A stretch of 64,000 nt of DNA from UBA6912 sp963792895 (GCA_963792895.1 CAWBYA010000008.1:310001-374000), one strand, 5' to 3'. Positions 1 to 10,195 are shown, counted from the stretch's first letter. Program-made: numbers and translations. Notes: generated by a model from the sequence alone, not told the origin.

Positions 1-19
1 AACTCGGAAGGAGATACCC

Positions 20-922
20 ATGCGGATGTCCCGCAACCGCGTCATTGGGGCGGCTCTCCTGGCGTTTGCGCTCATCGCAGCCGCCTGTGGAGACTCGGGT
101 GATGACGTCGTCACCGAAGGCCCAGACATCGTCATCGGCTCGTTCGGCTTCGGCGAGAGCGAGATACTGGGCGAGATCTACAAGCAAGCGCTCGAAGCAG
201 AGGGCTACACGGTCACCCACAACCCGCAGATCGGGCCGCGGGAGATCGTCGCCCCGGCCCTCGAATCGGGTGAGATCGGGATCGTCCCGGAGTACGTCGG
301 AAGCGCACTCGAAGTGACCTTCGGCGAGGAACCCCCCGCCGAAGGAGATGCAGCTCGGCAAGCACTTGCCGATGCCTATGCCGCCCGTGACATCAGCGTG
401 CTCGACCTGGCACCGGCTCAGGACAAGAACTCGTTCATCGTCACCAAGGCGACGGCCGACGACGTCGGCCTGACCACGGTGAGCGACCTGGCGAAGCTCG
501 GCACGGTGAAGCTCGGTGGACCGCCGGAGTGCCCAGAGCGGCCGCGGTGCCAGCTTGGCTTGGAGAGCATCTACGGGCTCACTATCGAGTTCACGGCGCT
601 CGATGCAGGCGGTCCGCTCACGATCGCCGCCCTCGAGGGCGGGGAGATTCAGGTTGGCCTGGCCTTCTCGACGTTCGTGTTCGACCCCGACCTGGTCCAA
701 TTGGAGGACGACGAAGGCCTCCAGCCGGCCGAGAACATCGTGCCGATCGTCAGGACGGAGCTCGTGGATGCGTACGGTGATGCATTCGTCGAGCGCATCA
801 ACCAGGTCAGTGCCGAGATCACGACGGAGGAGCTCACCGAGCTCAACCGCCAATTCGGCGAGGAACAGCGTGACGCTGCCGACATCGCCGCCGACTGGCT
901 GGCGGACAAAGGCCTCGTCTGA
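20..922 (+). CDS. glycine betaine/choline-type ABC transporter substrate-binding lipoprotein
   Basis: The 300-residue protein starts with a lipoprotein signal whose lipobox ends LIAAAC (Cys near residue 23), so it should be anchored on the outer face of the membrane. The mature part follows the OpuAC/OpuCC/ProX pattern: a first beta strand IVIGSFGFGESEILGEIY, then repeated segments such as EIGIVPEYVGSAL that are typical of quaternary-amine binding proteins. It would bind an osmoprotectant and pass it to a permease/ATPase pair, presumably encoded before the window begins. ATG 20 is fixed by a strong ribosome binding site (GGAAGGAGA) ending about 6 nt upstream. A UUCG hairpin follows the stop, so this is probably the last gene of its operon. 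The exact ligand cannot be read from sequence. Confidence 0.85.
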   Translation: MRMSRNRVIGAALLAFALIAAACGDSGDDVVTEGPDIVIGSFGFGESEILGEIYKQALEAEGYTVTHNPQIGPREIVAPALESGEIGIVPEYVGSALEVTFGEEPPAEGDAARQALADAYAARDISVLDLAPAQDKNSFIVTKATADDVGLTTVSDLAKLGTVKLGGPPECPERPRCQLGLESIYGLTIEFTALDAGGPLTIAALEGGEIQVGLAFSTFVFDPDLVQLEDDEGLQPAENIVPIVRTELVDAYGDAFVERINQVSAEITTEELTELNRQFGEEQRDAADIAADWLADKGLV

Positions 923-948
923 TCGAGACGGTCCGATGGGAACACGCA

Positions 949-974
949 TGTGCCCGGGCTTCGGCCCGGGCACA
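949..974 (+). terminator. UUCG-tetraloop hairpin terminator
   Basis: An 11-bp perfect GC-rich stem (TGTGCCCGGGC paired with its complement) closes a TTCG loop 27 nt after the stop of the binding-protein gene. No T-run follows, as is common in high-GC actinobacteria. Confidence 0.75.
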
Positions 975-1019
975 CTCGCGTCGCATGAGAGCTTGGCGAT
1001 CTCAGTAGGCTCGCCCATC

Positions 1020-1680
1020 ATGGATGAAGATCTCTTGCCGCTGGACGCCGAAGAGGCGCGCATCCTGGGGTGCCTCATCGAGAAGGCGATGACCACGCCC
1101 GACCAATACCCCATGTCGCTGAACGGTGTGAGGGTCGCCTGCAACCAGGTGTCGAACCGCGATCCGGTCGTCGACTTCGACGAGACGACGGTGGCCACCA
1201 CGCTGCGGCGCCTCGCCGATCGGGGCCTCGCCAAGTTCGTCCACCGGGCCGGCGATCGAGTCGTCAAGTACATCCACGCTGCCGACGATGTGCTCGAGCT
1301 GGCCCCTCGTGACCTCGCTCTCGTTGCGGTGCTGATGCTCCGCGGCGACCAAACACCGGGGGAGCTTCGGCAGCGGACAGGCCGCTATGTGGAGTTCAGC
1401 TCGCTGCCCGAGGTCGAGCTGACGCTGGGTGAGCTGGCGAGGCGAACGCCTCCTCTCGTGACCGAGTTGGAGCGGCAGCCCGGACAGAAGGAGAGCCGCT
1501 ACCGGCAGCTCCTCACTGGAGGATCGTTGATGGTCCCTGCCCCTGCCACACCACCCCGGGCTCCAGTCGCTGCCAGGGCGGACGACGATCGAAGACATGG
1601 CCGCACTGCGCACCGAGATCGCCGAGCTGCGCGACCGCTTCGAGCGCCTGCTCGACGCCCTCGGTGTCGAGGAGATCTGA
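1020..1680 (+). CDS. YceH/DUF480 family winged-helix protein (one frame change)
   Basis: The protein matches the DUF480 (YceH) family: the N-terminal part reads LDAEEARILGCLIEKAMTTP, followed by SLNGVRVACNQVSNR, a tandem winged-helix arrangement and an acidic coiled C-terminus. The family is widely conserved and has no established biochemical role. The expected C-terminal helix (MAALRTEIAELRDRFERLL) lies in a different frame from the body, with one surplus base near 1585, so the intact product would be about 219 residues. ATG 1020 is the family start; a TAGGCT hexamer lies 8 nt upstream and no ribosome binding site is visible. The open frame extending further upstream overlaps the preceding lipoprotein gene and is not used. 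Confidence 0.8.
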
Positions 1681-1717
1681 CGCGGACGCACCCGCGATTC
1701 GTGTCACCCCGATCCGA

Positions 1718-1732
1718 TACCGTGCGGCTGTG
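1718..1732 (+). promoter_or_regulatory. leaderless -10 element (TACCGT) at the helicase-nuclease start
   Basis: TACCGT (1718-1723) sits exactly 6 nt before GTG 1730, placing the predicted transcription start on the start codon. This supports GTG 1730 over ATG 1739. Confidence 0.5.
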
Positions 1733-4721
1733 AACCTCATGGAAGCAACAGCCTCGACGGAGCTGCGGATCGACCCCAACGAGTGGGATGACGCAATCGC
1801 AGACGTCACCGGTCCGCAGATCGTGGTTGGTGGGCCTGGAACGGGAAAATCGGAGTTCCTCGTCCGCCGCGCCGCCCACCTCGTCCGGGCCGGCATCGTC
1901 GCCGGCGACGAGTTGCTGGTCCTCTCGTTTCGGTCGGCGCGGCGTAGCCGATCTCTCGCAGAGACTGCGGGCTCACCTCACGGAGCCCGTCGCTCCCGTC
2001 CCGGTTGCGACGTTCCATTCCCTGGCGGCAAGCCTCGTAGAAGCTCACGCAACCACGCGTGGCTGGCGCCGTCCCCCACAGATCTTGACCGGACCCGAAC
2101 AGACGGCCCTCGTGCGAGAGCTCCTCGCCTCGGAACCGCCCAGCGCATGGCCGGCCGGGTTTCGCCCGCTGCTCACGACTGCGACCTTCGCCGACGAGGT
2201 CACCGACTTCTTGCTGCGGGCCGGCGAGCAGATGCTCGATGCCGACGCCGTCGCTGCGAGGTTTGCGGAGCGCGAAGACTGGAGGGCAATTCCGGCCTTC
2301 ATGCGGCGGTATCGGAACGAGCTGGTGCGCTGCGATCGTATCGACTACGGGCTCCTGTTGTCGGAGGCGGTAGCCCTGGCGGCCAGTGGTGTCGCCGACG
2401 TGAGTCGCTACCGCTTCGTCCTGGTCGACGAGTACCAGGACACGACGGTCGGCCAGGCGCGCCTGATGGCCGCGTTGATCGCCTCGCACAGCAACCTCAC
2501 CGCAGCGGCGGACCCCTATCAGTCCATCTACAGCTTCCGGGGCGCTGCGCTCGAGAACGTCGCCCGCTTCCCCTCCGACTTTGCCGAAGCCGCAGGTCGC
2601 CCCGCCGTCCGCCTCGTGCTGACCACGTCGTTCAGAACGCCGCGTGAGGTTCTGGCCGCGGCCGAGCGCGTCGCGTCGCGGGATCTTCCGGGCGCGGCTG
2701 GGCCGGTGGCTCCTGCTGCAGGCGCCGGCCGCGTCGACGTGCACGTCTTCGACCAGCACACGGAGGAAGCAGAGTGGATAGCGGGAGAAGTGATGCGGCT
2801 CCACGTCGAAGAAGGCGTGCCACTCGCCGCTATGGCGGTCTTCGTCAGGAGCAAACGACGGTTCGTGGCCGAGCTCTCGCGAGCGCTGCAGCGTCGAAAA
2901 GTGCCGCACGACCCTCCAGCCTCGCGACTGGCAGAGCAGCCCGCCGTCCGGTTTCTGCTCGATCTCGTCGCGGCCGCGAGCGCCGATGATCCAGGGGATG
3001 CCGGCCGGGCATTGCGCAGGGTGCTGCTCGGGTCATGGTTCGCCGTGCCGCTCGGCACGCTGCGCGACGTCGAGCGTCTGCGCAGCGCCGAAGGTCTGGC
3101 GTGGGTCGATGCGATCCGTCGCTGTTTCCCTTCGGCGGCGGCGCTCGCCGACCTCCTCGCCGACGACACGTGGGCCACCGAGCGGCCGGCGTCCGAGGGC
3201 GCATGGACCGTGTGGTCATCGCTGCCGCAACTCGCCGCTCTCGCCGTCGACCCCGAACGGGGAGCCGACCGTGGCGCATGGGCGTCGCTCAGCCAGGTGC
3301 TGACGAGATGGAACGAGCGCAACCCGAAGGCAACACTCGTGGACTACCGCCGGCTGCTGCTCGAGGAGGAGTTCGAGGCGCGCCCACTCCTCAGCTACGA
3401 CCAGCCGGAGAGCGACCAGCTGACTGTGACGACCCTCCATCAGGCAAAGGGGCTCGAGTTCGACGTCGTGTTCATCGCAGATGCCGTCGAAGGGGTGTTC
3501 CCCGACCTGCGGGTGCGCGACTCGCTGCTCGGCGTGCGTCACCTGCTACCGGACGTCCCCCACGATGCCGCGGAATACCGACGGTTCCGCCTGCAGGAGG
3601 AGCGACGGCTGGCGTACACAGCCATGACGCGGGCCGCTCGCAGGGTCGTGTGGACCGCCACGTCCACGGGCGTCGAGGAGGGCCGCGGCATGCCGTCGCG
3701 CTTCCTCGCCCTCGTGGCGGGCACCGACACGGTCGCGGCCGCCGGCACGCCCCCGCCCCGACGGGAGCACCCGGTGACCTCGGCTGAAGCGCAGGCCTTG
3801 CTGCGTCGCCTCTCCGCCGACCCTGCCCAACCGGCTCCCCGGCGCCTCGCTGCCATCGACATCCTGGCTCACGGCCAAGAATGGGGGCTGCAGGCACCGC
3901 TCAGCTTCGGAGGATTGCGAGATGCGGGACCCGACACGGGGCTGGTGGACGCCACAATGCGTTTGTCGCCGAGCCAGGCCGAGGCCTATCTCGCGTGCCC
4001 TCGCCGGTATGCGCTGCAGCGCAGGCTCGGCCTCGCCGACACTCCAGGGCCGCATGCGAGGCTCGGTGCCCTCGTCCATGCCGTACTCGAAGCAGCCGAA
4101 CGTTCCGCGCTCGCTGCCCACCGGCACCGCAGCACTCACGAGGAGGCGCGTGCGGCCCTCGCCGACCGGTTCGTCCCCGACGACTTCGGCGGCGAACCGG
4201 AGGCGACGGCCTGGTATCGCAGAGCGTTGGCGGCGCTCGACTCCCTCTACGCACGATGGCCCTCATCAGGTAGGACCATCGCCGTCGAGCGCAGAATCAC
4301 CACGACCATCGGCGATGCTCAATGGGTCGGAGTCGTCGACCGTATCGAGGAGCAGGACGGCGCCCTCACCATCGTCGACTACAAGTCCGGGGGCACAGCG
4401 GCACCCGTAGCTGAAGCCGCAGAATCGCTCCAGCTCGGCTTCTACCTGTTGGCTGCGACACAGGATGCGGAGCTGCGAAGCCACGGCGAACCGGTCGCCG
4501 CCGAGTTCTGGTTCCCCTACGCCAGCCGTTCTCAGAAGAAGGTGGCGGTGCGGCGCTTCGACCCGGTGAACCTGCCGATGGTCATCGAGCGTCTCGAGCT
4601 GGCAGGAGCCGGTATACGAGGCGAAATGTGGCCGCCCAACCCGTCACCAGACTGCGAGCGCTGCCCGGTGCGCACGGTGTGCCCCAGCCAGCCGGAAGGC
4701 AAGGAGGGATTCGTCTCGTGA
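1730..4721 (+). CDS. UvrD-type helicase with RecB-like nuclease domain, AdnA-like (one frame change)
   Basis: This is a roughly 996-residue superfamily 1 helicase fused to a C-terminal nuclease. The N-terminus has Walker A GGPGTGKS (about residues 34-41) and LVDEYQDT follows near residue 233. The C-terminal quarter carries the RecB-family motif IVDYKSGG (nt about 4372-4395). Four cysteines typical of a 4Fe-4S AddB/AdnA nuclease are present: CPRRYAL near 3997 and CERCPVRTVC near 4654-4683. The frame slips at 1928-1931, where TCGTTTCGG should read TCGTTCGG; this is one extra T in a T-run, and both flanks align smoothly (LLVLSF then GRRGVADLS). The next gene starts inside its stop codon (GTGA). 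Together the two genes resemble the mycobacterial AdnAB end-resection motor; this one has the Walker A style of AdnA. Confidence 0.85.
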
Positions 4722-7700
4722 CCGGCAACCTCGTATTGACGGCCGAACAGGAGGCAATCGTTCGCCACCCGCTCGAGCCCCTCCGAGTCGCCGCAGGTGC
4801 GGGCACCGGCAAGACAACAACGATCGTTGCCCGGCTCGTCGCAGCCATCGAGGCGGGGCTCGAGGCGGAGCAGGCCATCGGGATCACGTTCACGAACAAG
4901 GCGGCAGAGGAGCTCGCTGATCGGCTGAGGAGCGAGCTGCCCACGTTGGCCGCTGAGGGCCGCGAGGTAGAGGTCAGCACCTATCACGGATTTGCGCTGC
5001 GCCTCATCACCGAGTTCGGAGCGGTCGTCGGCGTCGAGCGGAGCCTCAACGTCGTCGGCCCCGGCTATGTACGCCAGCTACTCCATGAGAGCATCGGTCC
5101 GGGCCCGTTCGAACACCTCGATCTCACCGCCCTGCCGTGGCGTGTCGACGAGGCGGCGACCCTCGGTGGCCAGCTGTCGGGCAACCTCCGGGAGCCCGAG
5201 GACCTCGAGGTGATCGCACCAGAAACGACGAGCTCGCTCTGGGGTCAGCGTCTCGAATTGGCGCGCATCCTTCGGTCCTATCGCACCCACAAACGCACCC
5301 TCGGGGTGGTCGACTACGGCGACCTCATCCGCATCGCCCACCGGCTCGTGTCGGAGCATCCGGCCATTGCACAACGCATTCGCGGGCGCTACCGGCTGGT
5401 CGTGCTCGACGAGTACCAGGACACGGATCCAGCCCAACGCGAGCTGCTGCGCGCCATATTCGGCGACGGTTTCGCCGTGACGGCTGTGGGGGACGTAGAC
5501 CAGACGATCTACGAGTGGCGGGGCGCATCCCGGGAGAACTTCGTCGCGTTCGAACACCATTTTCCGGTCGGTGCGGGCCACCCGGCACCCACGCTCCCCC
5601 TCACGGTCAATCGACGCAGCGGCCCGGCCATCTTGGGCTTGGCGAACGATGTACGCCAGCTCTTGCACGGTCACCCACCGGTCGATCCGCTCCGCCCCGC
5701 CGAGCCGGTGCCGGATGTCGTCGGGTGCGGGTGGTTTCGTACCGCGTGGGACGAAGCGACGTGGCTGGCGGGCGAGATTCGGCGGCTGCACGACGAGGAC
5801 GGACTGCAGTGGCGCGACATCGCCGTGCTCTTCCGAAAGAACAGACAGATCCCGCTGATCCGAGATGCACTCCACGATGCCGACGTTCCGCTCGAGGTCG
5901 TCTCGCTGGGTGGTTTGCTGGGAGTGCCAGAAGTGGCCGACGTGCATGCGTGGCTCTCGGTCCTCGGCCGACCGGACGACTCGGTCGCCCTCGCCCGGAT
6001 CCTGCTGGGTGGGCGCTACCGGCTCGGTCTCGGCGATTTGGCACCGCTGGCCGACTGGGCTCGGCGGCGGCGGAGCACTCAGCACGACGACGTACTTGGA
6101 TTCCCGCTCCTCGAGGCCATCGATCGCCTGGAGGACGTGACAGGGCTGTCGACTGCAGCCCATCAGCGGCTACTCGAGTTCAGGGCCCTCTACCGCCGGC
6201 TGTTGAGCGACGCACAGGGGGTGACGCTGGTCGAGCTGGTGCGCCGGGTGCTCGACGGTATCGATGGCTGGGCCGAGGTCGACGCCATGCCGATGGCCGC
6301 AGGCTTGTCGGCGAGGCTCAACCTGTACAGGTTCCTGGACATGATCGAGGACTGGAGTCCGCTCACCGGACGGCCGTCACTCGACGGCTTCCTCGGCTAT
6401 GTGGACCTCTTGCAGGAGGAGCGAGCACCCGAGGAGCTCGACACGGCCAGCATCGGAGGCCAGGACGCCGTTTCGCTGCTCACTGTGCACCGGGCCAAGG
6501 GATTGGAGTGGGACGCGGTCTTCATCCCCGCACTTGCGTCGGAGATCTTCCCTTCCCGCAGCCAAGGCTTCGACGATCCCCTCGCGGCGGCGAAGTGGCT
6601 GCCGTACGAGCTTCGCCTCGATGCGGCGACCCTCCCTGAGTTGGATGCCGACGCCACCGCTCGGAGGCAGACGCTGAGGGAACGCCACCTCGAGCAAGAG
6701 CGCCGCACGGCATACGTCGCCGTCACCAGGGCCCGCCGCCTCCTCATCATGACGGGGGCTGCGTGGTACGGGGGCAAGCAGGCGAAACGCCCGAGCGAGA
6801 TCCTCGAGCTCGCCCACGCTCGGCCTTCGGTCACCGTTCATGCATGGATCGATGATTCCGGCCCCGCTCCGATGGACCGGCCGAGCTCGGCTGCGCCTCC
6901 CGACCCGCACTTCGACGGTGGATGGCAGCCCGCGATACGCTCGGCAATCGCGGACGCCCGGTGGGCAAGGTCGCAGGCCGACGATCCCGCTGCGTTCGAC
7001 GCCGCCCGCGACCAGCTGACTCTGATGCTCACGGATCTTCCGCAGCCGCCGCCCCCGCCCGTGTCGCCCTCCGGAACCGCGACGTCGGTCACCGGCCTCG
7101 TCACGCTCGCCTCCTGCCCTCAGCGGTTCTATTGGAGCGAGATCGACCGCCTCCCTCGCCGCCCGGCACCCTGGCTCCGGCGGGGCACGGAGATACACCG
7201 TCGGATCGAGTTGCACCATCGCGGCATTCTGGCGTTTGACGACTTTGTGCCTGATACACACCAGCACGGCGCGGATGAACCACCCAGAGGTATCGACCCT
7301 TTCGCGGTGTTCACCACCTCACGGTTCGCCGCGGCCGACCCGCTGCTCGTCGAAGTACCCATCGACTTCACAATCGGCGAAACCAGGGTGCGGGGGCGCA
7401 TCGACGCTGTGTTTGCGCCCGAGCCGGGACGATGGGAGATCGTCGACTACAAGTCGGGAGGGCCGAGCACCGACCCTGCGTCGCTCGTGCAGCTCCAGGC
7501 ATACGCGGTGGCGGCCGCAGACGGTGCCATCGTCGGCGGGCCGCCCGATCAGCTTGCCGTCACGTTCGCCTACCTCGGGACCGAGCCCGTGGAAGAGCGG
7601 ACGAACGAGGTAGACGCCAGCTGGCTCGCCACCGCTCGGTCGCGGCTGAGTGCGCTGGCGCAGGCTGCCCAGGGATCCGAGTTTCCAGCGACACCTTCTG

Positions 7701-7774
7701 CGGCATGCCGCCATTGCGACTTCAGTGCGTTCTGCGAACCCGGTCGTCGCTGGCTCGAGACCGATCGCGACTGA
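4718..7774 (+). CDS. UvrD-type helicase with RecB-like nuclease domain, AdnB-like
   Basis: The 1018-residue protein is the partner of the preceding gene, sharing a GTGA stop/start overlap at 4718-4721, so translation is coupled. Motifs in order: Walker A AGAGTGKTTT, helicase motif Ia (GITFTNKAAEEL), VVLDEYQDTD (Walker B), VGDVDQTIYEWRGA (motif III), LLTVHRAKGLEWD (motif V region) and YVAVTRARRLL (motif VI). The C-terminus has the RecB-family VDYKSGG signature and an iron-sulfur cysteine set (CPQRFYW, then CRHCDFSAFC). All motor and nuclease signatures look intact. By analogy with mycobacteria it would be the processive motor and second nuclease of a heterodimer that resects double-strand breaks. 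Assignment to AdnB rather than AdnA is inferred from gene order and the Walker A sequence. Confidence 0.88.
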   Translation: MTGNLVLTAEQEAIVRHPLEPLRVAAGAGTGKTTTIVARLVAAIEAGLEAEQAIGITFTNKAAEELADRLRSELPTLAAEGREVEVSTYHGFALRLITEFGAVVGVERSLNVVGPGYVRQLLHESIGPGPFEHLDLTALPWRVDEAATLGGQLSGNLREPEDLEVIAPETTSSLWGQRLELARILRSYRTHKRTLGVVDYGDLIRIAHRLVSEHPAIAQRIRGRYRLVVLDEYQDTDPAQRELLRAIFGDGFAVTAVGDVDQTIYEWRGASRENFVAFEHHFPVGAGHPAPTLPLTVNRRSGPAILGLANDVRQLLHGHPPVDPLRPAEPVPDVVGCGWFRTAWDEATWLAGEIRRLHDEDGLQWRDIAVLFRKNRQIPLIRDALHDADVPLEVVSLGGLLGVPEVADVHAWLSVLGRPDDSVALARILLGGRYRLGLGDLAPLADWARRRRSTQHDDVLGFPLLEAIDRLEDVTGLSTAAHQRLLEFRALYRRLLSDAQGVTLVELVRRVLDGIDGWAEVDAMPMAAGLSARLNLYRFLDMIEDWSPLTGRPSLDGFLGYVDLLQEERAPEELDTASIGGQDAVSLLTVHRAKGLEWDAVFIPALASEIFPSRSQGFDDPLAAAKWLPYELRLDAATLPELDADATARRQTLRERHLEQERRTAYVAVTRARRLLIMTGAAWYGGKQAKRPSEILELAHARPSVTVHAWIDDSGPAPMDRPSSAAPPDPHFDGGWQPAIRSAIADARWARSQADDPAAFDAARDQLTLMLTDLPQPPPPPVSPSGTATSVTGLVTLASCPQRFYWSEIDRLPRRPAPWLRRGTEIHRRIELHHRGILAFDDFVPDTHQHGADEPPRGIDPFAVFTTSRFAAADPLLVEVPIDFTIGETRVRGRIDAVFAPEPGRWEIVDYKSGGPSTDPASLVQLQAYAVAAADGAIVGGPPDQLAVTFAYLGTEPVEERTNEVDASWLATARSRLSALAQAAQGSEFPATPSAACRHCDFSAFCEPGRRWLETDRD

Positions 7775-7775
7775 G

Positions 7776-8231
7776 TCACTGCAACCGTCCGTCGGTTACC
7801 TCGATGACGAGGGTCACCGGCCCGTCGTTGACGAGCTCAACCGCCATCCTGGCACCAAAGCGGCCGGTCGCAACGGGCACGTCCGCCGCGCTGACTCGCT
7901 CCGCCATCGCCTCGATGAGCGGCTCCGCAAGCTCCGGCGGCGCCGCACCGGTGAAAGAGGGTCGCTTACCCCTCCGGATCTCGGCGAGCAACGTGAACTG
8001 GCTGACGAGGAGAACGGCGCCGCCGACATCGCCCACGGCGAGATTCATCCGGCCGTCCGGATCGGAGAAGACGCGCAGGCCAACGAGCTTGTCCACGAGC
8101 ACGGCAGCATCCTCCGCGCTGTCGCCGTGGCCCACGCCCACAAGGACGAGAAGTCCATGGCCGATCTCGCCCACGACGGTGCCCTCGACGGTCACGCGCG
8201 CCCGGCTGACCCGCTGTACAACGGCCTTCAC
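7776..8231 (-). CDS. dtd: D-aminoacyl-tRNA deacylase
   Basis: The 151-residue protein hydrolyses D-aminoacyl-tRNA and proofreads chirality in the cytoplasm. It has the canonical N-terminus VKAVVQRVSRARV, the catalytic SQFTLLAE stretch, RPSFTGAAPPE, and the cross-subunit Gly-cisPro motif NDGPVT. GTG 8231 is chosen because it gives the family-standard start and follows a GGGAG ribosome binding site by 5 nt; an upstream ATG (8261) would add ten non-homologous residues. It converges with the helicase gene, with a single base between the two stops. Confidence 0.95.
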   Translation of the reverse strand: MKAVVQRVSRARVTVEGTVVGEIGHGLLVLVGVGHGDSAEDAAVLVDKLVGLRVFSDPDGRMNLAVGDVGGAVLLVSQFTLLAEIRRGKRPSFTGAAPPELAEPLIEAMAERVSAADVPVATGRFGARMAVELVNDGPVTLVIEVTDGRLQ

Positions 8232-8282
8232 AGGGCTCCCAGCATGCGGCACGAACTCCAATTGGGCAGATCAGGGACCTTG

Positions 8283-8298
8283 TACAGTACCGCCCATG
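8283..8298 (+). promoter_or_regulatory. leaderless -10 element (TACAGT)
   Basis: TACAGT (8283-8288) ends 7 nt before ATG 8296 of the DUF368 gene, and no Shine-Dalgarno is present, so the transcript is predicted to be leaderless. Confidence 0.5.
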
Positions 8299-9219
8299 CG
8301 TGAAGTGCCCCTGAACGTTCTGCGCGGGTTCCTGATGGGATCTGCGGACATCGTGCCCGGTGTGTCCGGCGGCACGATTGCACTCGTCTTGGGTATCTAT
8401 CGGCGACTCGTCGCGTCCATCCACGAGGGCGGTGCGGCGCTTCTCGCGCTGGGGCGTGGCCGGCCAAGAGACGCATTGGCGCGACTCGAGACCGTGCAGT
8501 GGACGCTCCTCGTGCCGCTCGTGGCGGGTATCGGCCTCGCCGTCCTTTCGCTTGCGGGGGTCATCGAGACCCTGCTCCACGATCGGCCGGTGGAGATGGC
8601 GTCCTTGTTTCTCGGGCTCGTGGCCGGTTCGACCGTGGTCGCCTGGAGGCTCCTCGAGCAGCGCGACGGGCTGCGCATAGCCATTGTCCTGGCTGCAGGT
8701 GCAGCTGCCTTCATAGGTCTCGGTCTGCGTGAGGGGACAACGGATGATGCCGTTGGCCAACTCACCGACCCGGCCTTGTGGGCGTTCTTCGGGGCGGGCG
8801 CCATCGCCATCTGCGCCATGATCCTGCCGGGCATCAGCGGCTCGTTCATCCTCGTGATGCTGGGGATGTACGGCTCGGTACTCGGTGCCGTCAACGACCG
8901 CGAGTACGCGGCGATCGCCGTGTTTGCCGTCGGCACAGTCATCGGCCTCGCCCTCTTCTCCCAAGGGCTCAACTGGGCGTTGACCCACCACTCCGACTCG
9001 GTGATGGCAGCGCTGATCGGCCTCATGGTGGGGTCGATTCGCGTTCTGTGGCCGTGGCCGCTCGGCGTCGACTCGACAGCGCTCGGCTCCCCGGACGAGG
9101 CCGTGTCGGCATCCGTCATCCTCGCGGTGATCGCCTTCGTCCTCGTGGTGGGGATCGACGACCTCGCCAGACGGCGGGTACGACGCCGCGAGTTGGCCGA
9201 CGTCCCGACCCCGAGCTGA
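8296..9219 (+). CDS. DUF368 family membrane protein, putative polyprenyl-phosphate translocase
   Basis: The 307-residue polytopic membrane protein has the family signature RGFLMGSADIVPGVSGGTIAL near the N-terminus and a second copy-like segment, ICAMILPGISGSFILVMLG, about 170 residues later. This gives the inverted-repeat architecture known for DUF368. Recent experimental work on the family (PopT and relatives) assigns it recycling of undecaprenyl phosphate across the cytoplasmic membrane for cell-wall synthesis. That function is transferred here by family membership only. The start is ATG 8296; the much longer open frame upstream runs antisense through dtd and into the helicase gene and is rejected. 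Confidence 0.85.
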   Translation: MREVPLNVLRGFLMGSADIVPGVSGGTIALVLGIYRRLVASIHEGGAALLALGRGRPRDALARLETVQWTLLVPLVAGIGLAVLSLAGVIETLLHDRPVEMASLFLGLVAGSTVVAWRLLEQRDGLRIAIVLAAGAAAFIGLGLREGTTDDAVGQLTDPALWAFFGAGAIAICAMILPGISGSFILVMLGMYGSVLGAVNDREYAAIAVFAVGTVIGLALFSQGLNWALTHHSDSVMAALIGLMVGSIRVLWPWPLGVDSTALGSPDEAVSASVILAVIAFVLVVGIDDLARRRVRRRELADVPTPS

Positions 9220-9237
9220 CGCGGACCGCAGCTCACC

Positions 9238-10140
9238 TCAGAGGCGCTGCGCCAAAGCCCCGTACGCAGCGATGAAATCTGGCCGCATGCGCGAGCCCGG
9301 CACCACAGCAACCAGGCGAGACACACCGCGCACGCGATAGGCCTCGACTTGCTCAGTCGCCTCGTCGAGCGTCCCGACGATGCCGACCTCGTCGATGTCG
9401 CCCATCCACGCAAGGTGAGTCGCTGCTGTCGCCCGTGCGGCGGCCGCCTCTTCGGCTGTCCGCCCTACAGCAACCGGGACCTGGATGCTGGTCGCCACGT
9501 CTCGACCGCCCGCTGCGTCGCGAACCACAGCCTGTGGAACTTCGAGGTTCGCCAGCAGCCCAGCGGGACAGTTCCACTCGTCTGCCCAACGGCCCGTCGC
9601 AGCCAGCATGTGCGGCCGACCCGCACCAACCACGATTGGCGGGTGGGGTCGCTGCAGCGGGCGCGGGCTGACGACGGCTCCTTCGAGACGCACGCCCGCC
9701 GCGTCGAAGTCGACGGGCTCCCCTGCGAAGAGCTCCACGAGAGCCTCGAGATAGGCCTCGAAGTAGCGGCGCCTCTCTCCGGCCGTCGGGAAGTCCCAGC
9801 CGAAAGCCTCGTATTCGGCCTCGTACCAGCCTGCACCGAGCCCGAGGTCCAACCTGCCACCCGAAGCATGGTCGAGCGTTGCCGCCATCTTGGCGAGCAG
9901 ACCCGGATTGCGGAACGAGACACAGTTGACGAGGTGGCCAAGTCGCACCCGCTCGGTGATCCCGGCGATGAAGGCCAGAGCAGTCCACGCCTCGAAGACC
10001 GGTCCATGCGGATCGCGGACGTTCAACAGATGGTCGACGAGCCAGACGGAGTCGAGCCCTGCTTCCTCGGCGGCGCGGGCGTCCGCGGCAACGTGGTCCC
10101 AACGATCGGTGAACTGGGTGAGGACGAGGCCGAACTTCAC
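9238..10140 (-). CDS. LLM-class (luciferase-like) F420-dependent oxidoreductase
   Basis: The 300-residue TIM-barrel protein shows the luciferase-like monooxygenase pattern: VKFGLVLTQF at the N-terminus, SVWLVDHLL, GHLVNCVSFRNPGLLAKMA, a GGRLDLGLGAGW motif, and HPPIVVGAGR near the middle. In actinobacteria this subgroup normally uses reduced F420 as hydride donor; the substrate is unknown. GTG 10140 is selected because AAAGGAG lies 5 nt upstream and it yields the standard start; 36 further upstream codons are not homologous. It ends close to the DUF368 gene, with which it converges. Confidence 0.88.
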   Translation of the reverse strand: MKFGLVLTQFTDRWDHVAADARAAEEAGLDSVWLVDHLLNVRDPHGPVFEAWTALAFIAGITERVRLGHLVNCVSFRNPGLLAKMAATLDHASGGRLDLGLGAGWYEAEYEAFGWDFPTAGERRRYFEAYLEALVELFAGEPVDFDAAGVRLEGAVVSPRPLQRPHPPIVVGAGRPHMLAATGRWADEWNCPAGLLANLEVPQAVVRDAAGGRDVATSIQVPVAVGRTAEEAAAARATAATHLAWMGDIDEVGIVGTLDEATEQVEAYRVRGVSRLVAVVPGSRMRPDFIAAYGALAQRL

Positions 10141-10195
10141 GGTGCTCCTTTGGGTTGGTACGAGGACGGGGAAAGGCAGCCGGCGTCGAGCACGA

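Noticed and set aside
1928..1931. Programmed +1 frameshift in the helicase-nuclease gene
   Set aside because: A slippery TTT is present, but there is no stop codon or stimulatory structure at the site, and comparable slips at unrelated contexts elsewhere favour sequence error.
7432..8295. N-terminal extension of the DUF368 gene by nearly 290 codons
   Set aside because: It runs through the helicase gene and antisense to dtd, while homology begins exactly at ATG 8296, which has its own -10 box.
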